A stretch of DNA of 64,000 nt from Clostridium sp. (GTDB taxonomy: Bacteria > Bacillota > Clostridia > Lachnospirales > Lachnospiraceae). A program made the translations under genes and the position numbers. The notes under the pieces are model-generated. The model was not told the origin of the DNA and did no database searches. It saw nothing but the letters and a program-made list of their open reading frames with translations. Below are positions 33,691 to 42,702 of this stretch, in pieces. Position 1 is the first letter of the stretch. The number at the start of each line of letters is the position of its first letter. The stretch is taken from the NCBI GenBank assembly GCA_023664325.1, contig JAMPFS010000005.1, positions 1-64,000 of the forward strand. Direction: 5' to 3'.

Positions 33691-34332
33691 TTAATCTTCA
33701 GGAGCTGCATCAATGGGGATGTCGGGTTCTGTGACAGGCGCATTTACCGGTTCTTCCGTAACAGCCTCTGTAGGAGCCTCGGTGGTGGCTTCCGGAGCAG
33801 AGATGTCTTGTGTCGTGGTTTCTGTGGTATTTTTGCTGTTATCCTTCTTTTCGGTAGTAGACGTAATATCTTCTTTTACCTTGTTGGTAATATTTTCAAT
33901 ACTTTCTTCCAGATTTTTTTTCTGATCGTCCGCATTGCTGCCAGACTCAGAGGAAGAGTCTTTTTCAGGCTGCCATGTATCCTTCCAGTCTTTTTCCTCG
34001 GTAGTGATTTTTGTATCCTTTTTCTTTTTGGCGGAATCCCCCCCGACACTATTGACGATAAAGGTGACAAAGCCAAGTACCAGGCAGGCAATTACGATCA
34101 CAAATAAAATCATCAGAATGGTTTTTAACATATCACGGTTTGGTTTGCCGATCATCGGGTCTTCCTCATCCGTAAGCTGTTTTTTTACTGCTGCTGCACG
34201 GGATTTCGCCGCTGCCTTTCGCTCCTCCCTTCGTTGGAGCTTTTGTTCTTCCTTTTCAAATTCTTCATCAAATTCATTTAAGTCAAAATCAATAATATCA
34301 AATTCATCGCTGTTACTATTTTTATTTTCCAT
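33691..34332 (-). CDS. Single-pass membrane protein with charged N-terminus and Ser/Thr-rich exterior
   Basis: 213 residues from ATG 34332 (MENKNSNSDEFDIID). The first 85 residues are acidic then strongly basic (KLQRREERKAAAKSRAAAV), followed by one membrane helix (ILMILFVIVIACLVLGFVTF). The outside tail is low-complexity, rich in Glu, Thr, Asp and Pro, with repeated TTEAP-type triplets (ATTEAPTEAVTEEP). No family recognised. Clostridia often place a similar protein next to sigma factors or LysM-like genes, so a cell-envelope role is possible. An in-frame ATG at 34443 has no ribosome binding site and would add a non-typical lead. Confidence 0.7.
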   Translation of the reverse strand: MENKNSNSDEFDIIDFDLNEFDEEFEKEEQKLQRREERKAAAKSRAAAVKKQLTDEEDPMIGKPNRDMLKTILMILFVIVIACLVLGFVTFIVNSVGGDSAKKKKDTKITTEEKDWKDTWQPEKDSSSESGSNADDQKKNLEESIENITNKVKEDITSTTEKKDNSKNTTETTTQDISAPEATTEAPTEAVTEEPVNAPVTEPDIPIDAAPED

Positions 34333-34500
34333 TATGTTCCACGGATAAACCGGTTCCTTTCTATAAAATTCTGTTTTATAATAGTGTATGGAAATCATAT
34401 TTTGCAATATAAAACTGCTATTTATGCCATCATCATACAACAAATGTGAGGAATAAGCAAATATAACTTGCCTTTTACGCCTGCAAATTTCACAGGGAAA

Positions 34501-34528
34501 TTGACGTAACGGGGGTAAGTGTGATAAA
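34501..34528 (+). promoter_or_regulatory. Probable glnS promoter
   Basis: TTGACG then GATAAA with a 16-base spacer; TATAAA at 34530 gives a less ideal spacing. A modest call. Confidence 0.45.
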
Positions 34529-34593
34529 GTATAAATAATTGTGGCAGAAGGTGTTCTGCCTGTGGAAGATATTAGATAAGGAGAAATTCGTAG

Positions 34594-36252
34594 ATGGAAG
34601 GCGAAACAGTATCAAAGAATTTTATTGAGCAGATTATTGATAAAGATTTGGAAGAGGGAAAATATGACAAGGTTGTGACTCGTTTTCCTCCTGAACCAAA
34701 TGGGTATTTGCATATTGGGCATGCCAAGTCCATTCTTTTGAATTCCGGGCTTGCAAAACAGTATGATGGAACATTTCATCTCCGCTTTGATGATACGAAT
34801 CCGATGAAGGAGAAGAGTGAATATGTCAACTCCATTTTAGAGGATGTCAGGTGGCTTGGGGCTGATTTTGGAGAGAAGATTTACTATGCGTCTGATTATT
34901 TTGATGCCATGTATGAGGGAGCAGTCCGGTTAATCAGGAAAGGGAAGGCTTATGTCTGTGACCTTTCAGCGGAGGAAATCAGACAGTACCGGGGAACCTT
35001 AAAGGAACCGGGGAAGGAAAGCCCATATAGGAACAGAAGTGTGGAAGAAAACCTTGATCTGTTTGAACGCATGAAAAATGGTGAATTTGAAGATGGATCA
35101 AAGGTGCTTCGGGCGCGTATTGATATGGCTTCCCCGAATATCAATATGCGGGACCCTGTCATTTACCGGATTGCAAGAATGACACACCATAATACAGGGG
35201 AAAAATGGTGCATTTATCCTATGTATGATTTTGCGCATCCGATTGAGGATGCGGTGGAGGGCATCACACATTCTATTTGTACATTGGAATTTGAGGATCA
35301 CAGACCTTTATATGACTGGGTGGTTCGCGAACTGGAATTTCCGCATCCGCCAAAGCAGATCGAGTTTGCGAAGCTTTATCTGCAAAATGTGATTACCGGC
35401 AAGCGATACATTAAGAAACTGGTAGAAGACGGTGTGGTAGATGGCTGGGATGACCCGAGGCTGGTATCCATCAGCGCGCTTCGCAGAAAAGGCGTGACAC
35501 CCGAGGCGATCCGCATGTTTATGAATTTATCCGGCGTATCGAAGGCAAATTCCACTTCGGATATGGCGATGCTGGAATACTGTATCCGCGAGGATTTGCG
35601 GATGAAGGCAAAGCGCATGATGGCAGTGATTGATCCGGTGAAACTTATCATTGATAACTATCCGGAGGGTGAGAGCGAATTATTAGAGGTTGAGAACAAC
35701 CAGGAAAATGAGCAGATGGGCAAACGCATGGTTTCTTTTAGCCGGGAGCTTTATATTGAGCGGGAAGATTTTATGGAAGTTCCGCCGAAGAAATATTTCC
35801 GCCTGTTCCCGGGCAATGAAGTCCGGTTGAAAAATGCATATTTTGTAACCTGTACGGATTTTGTAAAAGATGAAAATGGCAAGGTGACGGAAGTGCATTG
35901 TACCTATGATCCCCAAACCCGTTCCGGCTCCGGTTTTGAGGGGCGGAAGGTAAAGGGAACGATTCATTGGGTGGATGCGGCAACTGCTGTGGATGCAACG
36001 GTTCGCCTTTATGAAAATCTGATTAAGGAAGAGGATGAGGTTTTGGCAGAAGATTATTCCAATCTGAATCCTGACTCATTAGTCGAATTTGCAAACTGTA
36101 AGTTAGAGGCGGCGCTTGGCGGTATAGAGGGAATTGAGAGATTTCAGTTTTTGCGAAATGGATATTTCTGTGTAGATTCTAAGGATTCCACTGTGGAACA
36201 CCCGGTGTATAACCGTATTGTTTCATTAAAGAGTTCATACCGTCCGAAATAG
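34594..36252 (+). CDS. glnS: Glutamine--tRNA ligase
   Basis: 552-residue class Ic synthetase. The HIGH motif sits in RFPPEPNGYLHIGHAKS, GTFHLRFDDTNP follows, and GWDDPRLVSISALRRKG is the later conserved block; the KMSKS region is degenerate (ITGKRYIKKLVE). The C-terminal anticodon-binding beta-barrels are present (FRLFPGNEVRLKNAY). Direct charging by GlnRS means the organism does not rely only on the indirect GatCAB route for glutamine. No YqeY fusion. AAGGAG precedes ATG. The DUF2225 gene follows 19 bp on. Confidence 0.94.
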   Translation: MEGETVSKNFIEQIIDKDLEEGKYDKVVTRFPPEPNGYLHIGHAKSILLNSGLAKQYDGTFHLRFDDTNPMKEKSEYVNSILEDVRWLGADFGEKIYYASDYFDAMYEGAVRLIRKGKAYVCDLSAEEIRQYRGTLKEPGKESPYRNRSVEENLDLFERMKNGEFEDGSKVLRARIDMASPNINMRDPVIYRIARMTHHNTGEKWCIYPMYDFAHPIEDAVEGITHSICTLEFEDHRPLYDWVVRELEFPHPPKQIEFAKLYLQNVITGKRYIKKLVEDGVVDGWDDPRLVSISALRRKGVTPEAIRMFMNLSGVSKANSTSDMAMLEYCIREDLRMKAKRMMAVIDPVKLIIDNYPEGESELLEVENNQENEQMGKRMVSFSRELYIEREDFMEVPPKKYFRLFPGNEVRLKNAYFVTCTDFVKDENGKVTEVHCTYDPQTRSGSGFEGRKVKGTIHWVDAATAVDATVRLYENLIKEEDEVLAEDYSNLNPDSLVEFANCKLEAALGGIEGIERFQFLRNGYFCVDSKDSTVEHPVYNRIVSLKSSYRPK

Positions 36253-36271
36253 GAAAATGGAGGGAAAAACG

Positions 36272-37126
36272 ATGGGATTATTTTCCGGATTAGAGGTATT
36301 TGGCCTTAAAACCAAAAATATAAAGATTTATGAGAAACCAAAAGAAAAAGACGCTAAGGACAATGGACAGAAGAAACCACAGGAAGTTGCACTCAACGAA
36401 GTCGATTTTCTGTTCCAGAAGACCTATAAGTGTCCGGTTTGTGACAAACAATTAAAATCGATCACGGTGAAGAGCGGTAAGCTGCGTCCAACCGGTCATG
36501 AGGATGATTTGCGTCCGATTTATAAGGAATTAGATCCGGTCAAATACGAACCTGTCGTATGTCCGGAGTGCGGATATGCATCATTGGCACAGTATTTTGA
36601 CAGTATGATGCCGTTACAGGCAAAACGTCTGCGGGCAGATGTGGAGCAGTGTTTTTCCGGGTTTGATATGAAGGAAACGGATATTTACAGTTATGATGAT
36701 GCTATCATACGTTATAAGATGGTCTTATATTGTGATGTAATAGGGGGCGTGAAGAATAGCCGTAAGGCATATACCTGCCTTAAGATGGCATGGGTTATCC
36801 GTGGAAAATTGCAGAATGAAGGCGATAAACTGTCGGAGGAGGAAAAGGAAAATCTCAGGCAGGACGAGCTGGAATGTATTCAGAATGCTTATGACGGATA
36901 CCGGCTGGCGCTTTCCTCAGAATTATTTCCGATCAGCGGAATGGACGAGGTTACGTTGTCTTATCTGTTAGCGGAGCTTGCATTCCGGTTAGGAGATTAC
37001 AGGGAAGCGCTCCAGTTAATATCAAGAATTATTGGCAATAGCAGTGTTCCTGCCAGAATTAAAAATATGGCAATTGATCTGAAGGAACAGATCCGGTCAA
37101 AGGTAAAAGAAGACCAGCAAATTTAA
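36272..37126 (+). CDS. DUF2225 family protein
   Basis: 284-residue soluble protein. A Cys-rich region near the N-terminus matches DUF2225: KTYKCPVCDKQLKSITV, SGKLRPTGHEDDLRP and VVCPECGYASLAQYF form two CxxC pairs likely to bind zinc. The rest is helical, TPR-like (ECIQNAYDGYRLAL, LAELAFRLGDYREALQLISR). Function is unknown. ATG 36272 chosen, with a GGAGG site 13 bases before; the earlier ATG overlaps that site. Likely co-transcribed with glnS and the next gene. Confidence 0.85.
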   Translation: MGLFSGLEVFGLKTKNIKIYEKPKEKDAKDNGQKKPQEVALNEVDFLFQKTYKCPVCDKQLKSITVKSGKLRPTGHEDDLRPIYKELDPVKYEPVVCPECGYASLAQYFDSMMPLQAKRLRADVEQCFSGFDMKETDIYSYDDAIIRYKMVLYCDVIGGVKNSRKAYTCLKMAWVIRGKLQNEGDKLSEEEKENLRQDELECIQNAYDGYRLALSSELFPISGMDEVTLSYLLAELAFRLGDYREALQLISRIIGNSSVPARIKNMAIDLKEQIRSKVKEDQQI

Positions 37127-37149
37127 GATACTAAGGGGTGTTATGGTTC

Positions 37150-37752
37150 ATGCATAAATTACAGAAAGATCAAAGATATATATATGTATTATTGAGCAGA
37201 ACGCATACGGTTCCTGCCAGATTGATCCGGCTTTTTACAAAAGCGCCGTATTCTCATACGTCATTGGCGCTTGATTTGGAATTGAAGGAGATGTACAGTT
37301 TTGCCAGAAGGCACATCCACAATCCTTTTGACAGTGGTTTTGTACATGAGGATATAGCGACTGGAATTTTTGGCAGGGATAAGAATGTCTATTGCAGTGT
37401 ATATGCAATCCCGGTGACGGAAAAGCAGTATCACATTGTGAAGGAGGAACTGCGGCATTTTATCGAGCATGAGGAATTATATAATTATAATTATATGGGA
37501 CTCGTTGGAGTCTTGTTTGGAAAGAATGTATCAAAGGATTATAATTATTTTTGTTCCCAGTTTGTATCTCATGTATTAAGCAGAAGCGGAATCGAATTAT
37601 TCAAAAAAGAGTGTGGATTGATTCAGCCATATGATTTTCATTTGCAGCTTCGGAAGCAAAGGATATATAGCGGGAAACTTTCAGAATACCGCAGATATAT
37701 CAAGGAATGCCAGGAGCAGGAGTTCAGGGAGAATTGTGCTCAGGCTGTGTAA
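37150..37752 (+). CDS. YiiX/NlpC-like permuted papain-fold protein
   Basis: 200 residues. RYIYVLLSRTHTVPARLIR, APYSHTSLALD (catalytic His) and YNYFCSQFVSHVLSRSG (catalytic Cys) match the permuted papain-like hydrolases related to NlpC/P60 and YiiX. No signal peptide is visible, so it may act in the cytosol on a peptide or amide bond; the substrate is not known. Start ATG 37150, after AAGGGGTG. It overlaps the convergent DUF6062 gene by 29 bases. Confidence 0.78.
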   Translation: MHKLQKDQRYIYVLLSRTHTVPARLIRLFTKAPYSHTSLALDLELKEMYSFARRHIHNPFDSGFVHEDIATGIFGRDKNVYCSVYAIPVTEKQYHIVKEELRHFIEHEELYNYNYMGLVGVLFGKNVSKDYNYFCSQFVSHVLSRSGIELFKKECGLIQPYDFHLQLRKQRIYSGKLSEYRRYIKECQEQEFRENCAQAV

Positions 37753-38476
37753 GATTCAGATCCGGCGTGATGCTGCTATGTGTTTTCATGACTGCCCGTG
37801 GAAGCGCATCTTTTGCATTTTTCCACGGTTCGTTCTGGTAGCGGTAATCAAACTTGTTGATAAACCATTCGATATCCTCCTGCATACGCTGCATATTGTC
37901 AAAATATACGGTGTTGATATCCTTTATGAAAGCCTGCGCCTGTTCTTTGGAAAGAAAATCGCCGGCACGGTTAAAGAGCAGCGCATAGTGATAGGTGCAA
38001 AAGCCTTTTGACTGCCGGATTGTTTCCGGGAAAGAGGAATCTTTCTTATATAGATGAAAGATCGTGTCAATATAGCGGTCAAAAGTCTGGTTCATGCGGT
38101 TACAGATAAAGCAGGTATGGTTTAATTTGTCTGCATACTCAAAAAGAGGAGAGACATCTGATTTCTTCTTGATGAGGGATTTTCCGCTTGCCGGGTTTTC
38201 AGAGAGCTTTTTTAAATCTCTGGTTACTTTCTGCATATGTGTGCTCAGCATCAATGCGAGACCGAGACGATTTTTTTCACCATATAAATCCTGAATGTGC
38301 TTTTCACAAAAGCCCATTTCATCTGTCATGGCGCGGTTGTCATCTTCCATATAACTGGGCCCCATAGTGTATTCAATGGCATTTTTCTCTAATTCATGTT
38401 TCATTTGGCAAAGCGGGCATTCGCAGTCTGAATGGAATGCATCTGTCACTGGAATTGTGTAAAGTTGTTCTTTCAT
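37724..38476 (-). CDS. DUF6062 family protein, Cys-rich
   Basis: 250 residues with three Cys/His clusters: DCECPLCQMKHELE near the start, GFCEKHIQDLYG, then HTCFICNRMNQTF and GFCTYHYALLFNRAGD. The pattern of CxxC and CxxH pairs suggests metal or thiol chemistry. It matches DUF6062, a Lachnospiraceae-enriched family of unknown role. AGGAG precedes the start at 38476. Its last 29 bases are antisense to the end of the YiiX-like gene. Confidence 0.8.
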   Translation of the reverse strand: MKEQLYTIPVTDAFHSDCECPLCQMKHELEKNAIEYTMGPSYMEDDNRAMTDEMGFCEKHIQDLYGEKNRLGLALMLSTHMQKVTRDLKKLSENPASGKSLIKKKSDVSPLFEYADKLNHTCFICNRMNQTFDRYIDTIFHLYKKDSSFPETIRQSKGFCTYHYALLFNRAGDFLSKEQAQAFIKDINTVYFDNMQRMQEDIEWFINKFDYRYQNEPWKNAKDALPRAVMKTHSSITPDLNLTQPEHNSP

Positions 38477-38640
38477 AGCATTTTCTCCTGTCCGGTTAAT
38501 ATAATGATATAAAAACCTCTAAAACCTCATTTAATAGGATTATAGCGTAAGATAGGGAATGTGGCAATGAAAGAAATGGGAATTAGGGGAAGAAAAAGCA
38601 GTTTTTAACAAATTCCTCACAAATTTTTACAAATTAGGGG

Positions 38641-38668
38641 TTGATTTTTTTGGAAAATAAGGTACAAT
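38641..38668 (+). promoter_or_regulatory. groESL promoter
   Basis: TTGATT, a 16-base spacer and TACAAT. The CIRCE operator begins 11 bases after the -10, at the transcription start. Confidence 0.7.
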
Positions 38669-38678
38669 AAAGAATGTG

Positions 38679-38705
38679 TTAGCACTCGAATAAAGTGAGT
38701 GCTAA
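38679..38705 (+). promoter_or_regulatory. CIRCE operator (HrcA binding site)
   Basis: TTAGCACTC, nine bases, GAGTGCTAA: a perfect match to the consensus. HrcA repression of groESL in the absence of heat stress follows from established knowledge of this operator; hrcA is not in the window. Confidence 0.97.
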
Positions 38706-38764
38706 CGATTAAAAAGCAAGGAAACAGTCAAGAATAGAGACTGAATAAAAGGAGGACATGAATC

Positions 38765-39052
38765 ATGAAGTTAGTACCATTAGGTGAAAGAGTTGTTTTA
38801 AAAGAGTGTGTTGCAGAAGAGACAACCAAGTCCGGTATCGTATTACCGACTGCCTCCCAGGAGAAGCCGCAGTACGCAGAGGTTGTAGCAGTTGGTCCTG
38901 GCGCAGTTGTGGATGGAGAGAAGATTGAGATGCAGGTTAAGGCAGGAGATAAGGTAATCTATTCCAGATATGCAGGCAATGATGTCGAGCTTGACGGCGA
39001 GAAGTATATTATTGTAAAGCAGAGTGACATCCATGCAGTGGTAGAAGGATAA
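38765..39052 (+). CDS. groES: Co-chaperonin GroES
   Basis: 95 residues, standard length. It begins MKLVPLGERVVLKECVAEE, has the mobile loop TTKSGIVLP (normally TxSGIVLP) and ends with the KYIIVKQSDIHAVVEG type of tail. It caps GroEL rings. AGGAGGACAT precedes ATG. First gene of the CIRCE-controlled operon, with 100 bp to groEL. Confidence 0.97.
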   Translation: MKLVPLGERVVLKECVAEETTKSGIVLPTASQEKPQYAEVVAVGPGAVVDGEKIEMQVKAGDKVIYSRYAGNDVELDGEKYIIVKQSDIHAVVEG

Positions 39053-39152
39053 TCCTATCATTCGTATACAGATGCGTATGCAAAGCAGATGACAGAAAAC
39101 AGCAGGCGGAAAGCCTGTAGTATTATTTATATTTTTATGGAGGTTTTTAGAT

Positions 39153-40778
39153 ATGGCAAAAGAGATTAAATATGGAGTGGAAGCCCGTAAGGCATTAGAA
39201 TCCGGTGTGAACCAGTTAGCAGACACAGTGAGAGTGACATTAGGGCCAAAGGGAAGAAATGTAGTCCTTGCAAAATCATTTGGTACGCCGCTTATTACAA
39301 ATGATGGCGTGACGATTGCAAAGGATATTGAGTTGGAAGATGCTTTTGAGAACATGGGAGCCCAGATTGTAAAGGAAGTTGCAACGAAGACGAATGATGT
39401 TGCAGGTGACGGTACAACAACGGCAACCGTTCTTGCGCAGGCAATGATTAATGCCGGTATGAAGAACTTAGCGGCAGGCGCGAACCCGATTATTTTGAGA
39501 AAGGGTATGAAAAAGGCATGTGATGTTGCAGTGGATGCCATTTCCAGCATGAGCCAGACGATTTCCGGTAAGGAGCAGATTGCAAGAGTTGCTTCCATCT
39601 CTGCCGGTGATGAAAATGTTGGCAGCATGATAGCAGATGCGATGGAAAAGGTTTCACAAAATGGCGTAATCACAATTGAAGAGTCAAAGACAATGAAGAC
39701 AGAGCTTGATTTAGTGGAAGGTATGCAGTTTGACCGTGGATATATTTCAGCTTACATGTCAACAGATATGGAGAAGATGGTGGCAGAGCTGGATAATCCG
39801 TATATCTTAATTACAGATAAGAAGATTTCCAATATTCAGGACATTTTGCCAATCTTAGAGCAGATTGTACAAAGCGGACAGAAGTTATTAATTATTGCTG
39901 AGGATATTGAGGGTGAAGCGCTTACCACATTAATCCTCAATAAGCTCCGTGGAACATTCCAGGTAGTGGGTGTGAAGGCTCCTGGTTATGGTGACAGACG
40001 CAAGGCAATGCTTGAGGATATCGCAATCCTGACAGGCGGTAAAGTGATTACAGATGAGTTGGGTCTTGACTTAAAGGAAACGACTCTGGATGATCTTGGC
40101 AGGGCTAAGAGTGTCCGTGTAGAGAAAGAAAACACAATTATTGTGGATGGCGCCGGCGCAGCTTCCGAAATTGAAGGAAGAGTGAATTTGATTAAGTCTC
40201 AGATTGAAGAGACCACATCTGATTTTGATAGAGAAAAATTACAGGAAAGACTTGCTAAGCTTGCCGGAGGCGTTGCTGTTGTACGTGTTGGCGCAGCCAC
40301 CGAGACAGAGATGAAAGAAGCAAAGCTCCGTATGGAGGATGCGCTTGCAGCTACCAGAGCAGCAGTGGAAGAGGGCATTATCGCAGGCGGCGGATCTGCA
40401 TATATTCATGCAAGCAAGAAAGTTGCAGAGCTTGCAGCTACCCTTGCTGATGATGAGAAGACCGGCGCAGAGATTATCTTAAAGGCATTAGAGTCACCAT
40501 TGTTCCATATTGCAGGTAATGCAGGACTTGAGGGAGCAGTGATTATCCATAATGTAAGAGAGTCTGAGCAGGGTGTAGGCTTTGATGCATTAAATGAGAA
40601 TTATGTAAATATGATTGATGCCGGTATTATTGATCCGGTTAAGGTTACACGTTCTGCATTACAGAATGCGACATCTGTTGCATCTACTTTGTTGACAACA
40701 GAATCCGTTGTGGCAGATATCAAAGAAGAAGCTCCGGCAATGCCACCAATGCAGGGCGGCATGGGCGGAATGATGTAG
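39153..40778 (+). CDS. groEL: Chaperonin GroEL
   Basis: 541 residues. VTLGPKGRNVVLAKSFG, GDGTTTATVLAQAM, AGGVAVVRVGAATETEMKEAK and the Gly/Met-rich end GGMGGMM are all hallmarks. It forms the folding cage with GroES. Standard length with no anomalies. GGAGGT lies before ATG. Confidence 0.98.
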   Translation: MAKEIKYGVEARKALESGVNQLADTVRVTLGPKGRNVVLAKSFGTPLITNDGVTIAKDIELEDAFENMGAQIVKEVATKTNDVAGDGTTTATVLAQAMINAGMKNLAAGANPIILRKGMKKACDVAVDAISSMSQTISGKEQIARVASISAGDENVGSMIADAMEKVSQNGVITIEESKTMKTELDLVEGMQFDRGYISAYMSTDMEKMVAELDNPYILITDKKISNIQDILPILEQIVQSGQKLLIIAEDIEGEALTTLILNKLRGTFQVVGVKAPGYGDRRKAMLEDIAILTGGKVITDELGLDLKETTLDDLGRAKSVRVEKENTIIVDGAGAASEIEGRVNLIKSQIEETTSDFDREKLQERLAKLAGGVAVVRVGAATETEMKEAKLRMEDALAATRAAVEEGIIAGGGSAYIHASKKVAELAATLADDEKTGAEIILKALESPLFHIAGNAGLEGAVIIHNVRESEQGVGFDALNENYVNMIDAGIIDPVKVTRSALQNATSVASTLLTTESVVADIKEEAPAMPPMQGGMGGMM

Positions 40779-40802
40779 TTATAATCGAACGCGCAATAAG
40801 CA

Positions 40803-40842
40803 AAAAACCCCGGAAACAAGCCCGCTTGTTTCCGGGGTTTTT
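40803..40842. terminator. Bidirectional terminator after groEL
   Basis: ACCCCGGAAACAAG pairs with CTTGTTTCCGGGGT, flanked by A and T runs. It also serves the convergent membrane-protein gene on the minus strand. Confidence 0.9.
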
Positions 40843-40847
40843 GCATG

Positions 40848-41309
40848 CTATAACCATCGGTACACAGCCTTTTCTTCATCAAAAATTTTCCAGCGGACAA
40901 TATCATCCACAAAAATACAAAGGAGCGACAGCAGCAGCCAGATGCAGGAAAAAGCAAGGCAGACCTGTCCGTAAAAATTGTAAGGCATACCGGAATAATC
41001 CCAGACATTTAAGGAAAGCCGCATATTTACAATATACCCGGTGACAAATTCCAGTCCTGTAATAATAATGGAGGATAATATCATCTGTGTAATGACAGAC
41101 ATTTTAAAATGTGTCAGTTGGTTTAGGGAACCGCATAGAATCAGGGCTAACCCGCCGCATATAATCATAGAAAAATGAGAATATCCCCTATAGATGATTT
41201 CTATATAAAAATAGGTAAAACCTCCTAACAGGAATAAGAACAGGTATTTAAAGAACTGATACATCAGTCTTTCACGGTTTATGTTGGTATGCTGAATCTG
41301 TTTATTCAT
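40848..41309 (-). CDS. PF06541-type putative ABC transporter permease (DUF1113-like)
   Basis: 153 residues with about four membrane helices (FFKYLFLFLLGGFTYFYIEI, MIICGGLALILCGSLN, ILSSIIITGLEFVTGYIVN, and CLAFSCIWLLLSLLCIFVD). The block ITGLEFVTGYIVN, then LNVWDYSGMPYNFYGQVCL, is the PF06541 signature. The annotation as ABC permease is by family name only; no ATPase is adjacent. The ribosome binding site is weak. Confidence 0.78.
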   Translation of the reverse strand: MNKQIQHTNINRERLMYQFFKYLFLFLLGGFTYFYIEIIYRGYSHFSMIICGGLALILCGSLNQLTHFKMSVITQMILSSIIITGLEFVTGYIVNMRLSLNVWDYSGMPYNFYGQVCLAFSCIWLLLSLLCIFVDDIVRWKIFDEEKAVYRWL

Positions 41310-41389
41310 AAAGTTTCCCCGCTTTGCAAAAATATCAAGTGGAAATAGTATGTGTGAAATATGCGATAATATTCACCGGATAGGGAAAA

Positions 41390-41438
41390 CAAAAAGACCA
41401 ATATCAGGCAGCCTTTTCAGGTGACATGATATTGGTCT
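41390..41438 (-). terminator. Terminator of the small hypothetical gene on the minus strand
   Basis: On the minus strand AGACCAATATCA and TGATATTGGTCT form the stem, followed by TTTTTGTTTT. Confidence 0.75.
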
Positions 41439-41477
41439 GATTTGATGTATTTATTCAAATTAAGAACGATTCAGTTG

Positions 41478-41711
41478 TCACGGCTCTAATGGAGTCATTT
41501 TAAGCCCTTTGTACATCTTGGTGTAGAAACTAATCTCGTCCTGGTATAAAACATATCCACGGGAACCGTCTTTCACGATATATGCATATTTGTTCTTCTG
41601 AACATTCATATATAATACTTCATCCACGTTAAGTTCCTTTGCCTTCGCCTTAGCAGTATATACATTGAGTGGTTCTAATTTGAATTTCTTTACTGCCTGT
41701 TCAACCGTCAT
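41478..41711 (-). CDS. Small conserved-looking hypothetical protein (77 aa)
   Basis: Starts at ATG 41711 (MTVEQAVKKFKLEPLNVYTA), with GGAGGT about eight bases upstream, and has its own terminator, so it is a real gene. A helix-rich first half (AKAKAKELNVDEVL) is followed by beta-like strands (KYAYIVKDGSRGYVLYQ). No signal peptide. I do not recognise the family with certainty. An in-frame ATG at 41753 would include the ribosome binding site. Confidence 0.7.
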   Translation of the reverse strand: MTVEQAVKKFKLEPLNVYTAKAKAKELNVDEVLYMNVQKNKYAYIVKDGSRGYVLYQDEISFYTKMYKGLKMTPLEP

Positions 41712-41903
41712 ATGAGACACCTCCTCTGAAATAATTGGAATTGACAAATTCACATAATTTATTCATAATTATATATGTTCTTTTAATAATAGTATATTGT
41801 TTATTGTACACAAAGTCAATTGGTAAAAGTCTACAAAATTTATTCGATTTGTTGAAGTTTTAACAGATTTGCCTGACAAAATACACAAAAGGATGATAGA
41901 AAA

Positions 41904-42554
41904 ATGGGAGAGAATATCAATTATCAGAAAAAAATGGATGAAATATTAGCGATGGTACAAAGCGGGAATGAACAGGGAGGGAATCCGAAAACCCTTTTGC
42001 TGCATAGCTGCTGTGCGCCGTGTTCCAGTTATGTCTTAGAATACCTGACTAATTATTTTCAGATTACGATAGTATACTATAATCCCAATATATCAGAGGC
42101 GGGGGAATACCGGAAGCGTGTAGAGGAGTTAAAACGCCTGTTAGGGGAGCTGCCTGTTAAATATCCGGTGACCTTTATAGAGGGAGATTATAATCCGGAT
42201 GAGTATGACAGGGCTGTGAGGGGATTCGAGCATTTAGGTGAACGGAGCAGACGTTGTTACGAATGTTATAAGCTGCGGATGAATTATGCCGCAAAGCTTG
42301 CAAAGGAAAAAGGTTTTGATTATTACACCACCACGCTGTCTATCAGTCCCCATAAAAATGCGGCATGGTTAAACGAGATTGGGCAGCAGTTGTCGGATCA
42401 ATATAATGTTGCCTATCTTTATGCGGATTTCAAGAAAAGAAACGGCTATAAGCGTTCCATTGAATTATCGGCACAGTATCATTTGTACCGCCAGAATTTT
42501 TGCGGCTGTGTTTACAGCAAGGAAGAGGCGGCAGGGAGGAAGGGAAATTTCTGA
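41904..42554 (+). CDS. queH: Epoxyqueuosine reductase QueH
   Basis: 216 residues, DUF208. The double Cys motif LLHSCCAPCSSYVLEYL, the second pair CYECYKLRM and the FCGCVYSKEEA C-terminus are characteristic of QueH, which reduces epoxyqueuosine to queuosine in tRNA with an Fe-S centre. It stands alone; no other queuosine genes are nearby. AAGGAT precedes ATG. Confidence 0.93.
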   Translation: MGENINYQKKMDEILAMVQSGNEQGGNPKTLLLHSCCAPCSSYVLEYLTNYFQITIVYYNPNISEAGEYRKRVEELKRLLGELPVKYPVTFIEGDYNPDEYDRAVRGFEHLGERSRRCYECYKLRMNYAAKLAKEKGFDYYTTTLSISPHKNAAWLNEIGQQLSDQYNVAYLYADFKKRNGYKRSIELSAQYHLYRQNFCGCVYSKEEAAGRKGNF

Positions 42555-42563
42555 AAAAAAGGG

Positions 42564-42592
42564 TTGCCAAAGGAAGGAAAGTGTGCTAGGAT
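42564..42592 (+). promoter_or_regulatory. carAB promoter
   Basis: TTGCCA, a 17-base spacer and TAGGAT. It would give a leader of about 100 bases. Confidence 0.6.
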
Positions 42593-42625
42593 ATCTTAGA
42601 ATATAAAAGAAAAGTTATGAAAAAA

Positions 42626-42679
42626 GCCCAGCCTATAGCAATGAAGTGATAGGTTCTGTTAGTGGTTTTTTTTTTGGGC
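42626..42679 (+). promoter_or_regulatory. Structured carAB leader, possible attenuator
   Basis: GCCTAT pairs with ATAGGT over a 12-base loop, followed 12 bases later by a run of ten Ts. An outer stem GCCCA/TGGGC can close the structure around the T run. No PyrR-binding or arginine riboswitch signature is recognisable. Pyrimidine or arginine control is an inference from the gene. Confidence 0.35.
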
Positions 42680-42702
42680 AAAAATCGGAAAGGAAGGTAC
42701 TT

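Noticed and set aside
33713..34348. Plus-strand frames opposite the membrane-protein gene
   Set aside because: They are antisense to a gene with a clear membrane helix and charged domain; they are by-products of its low-complexity codons.
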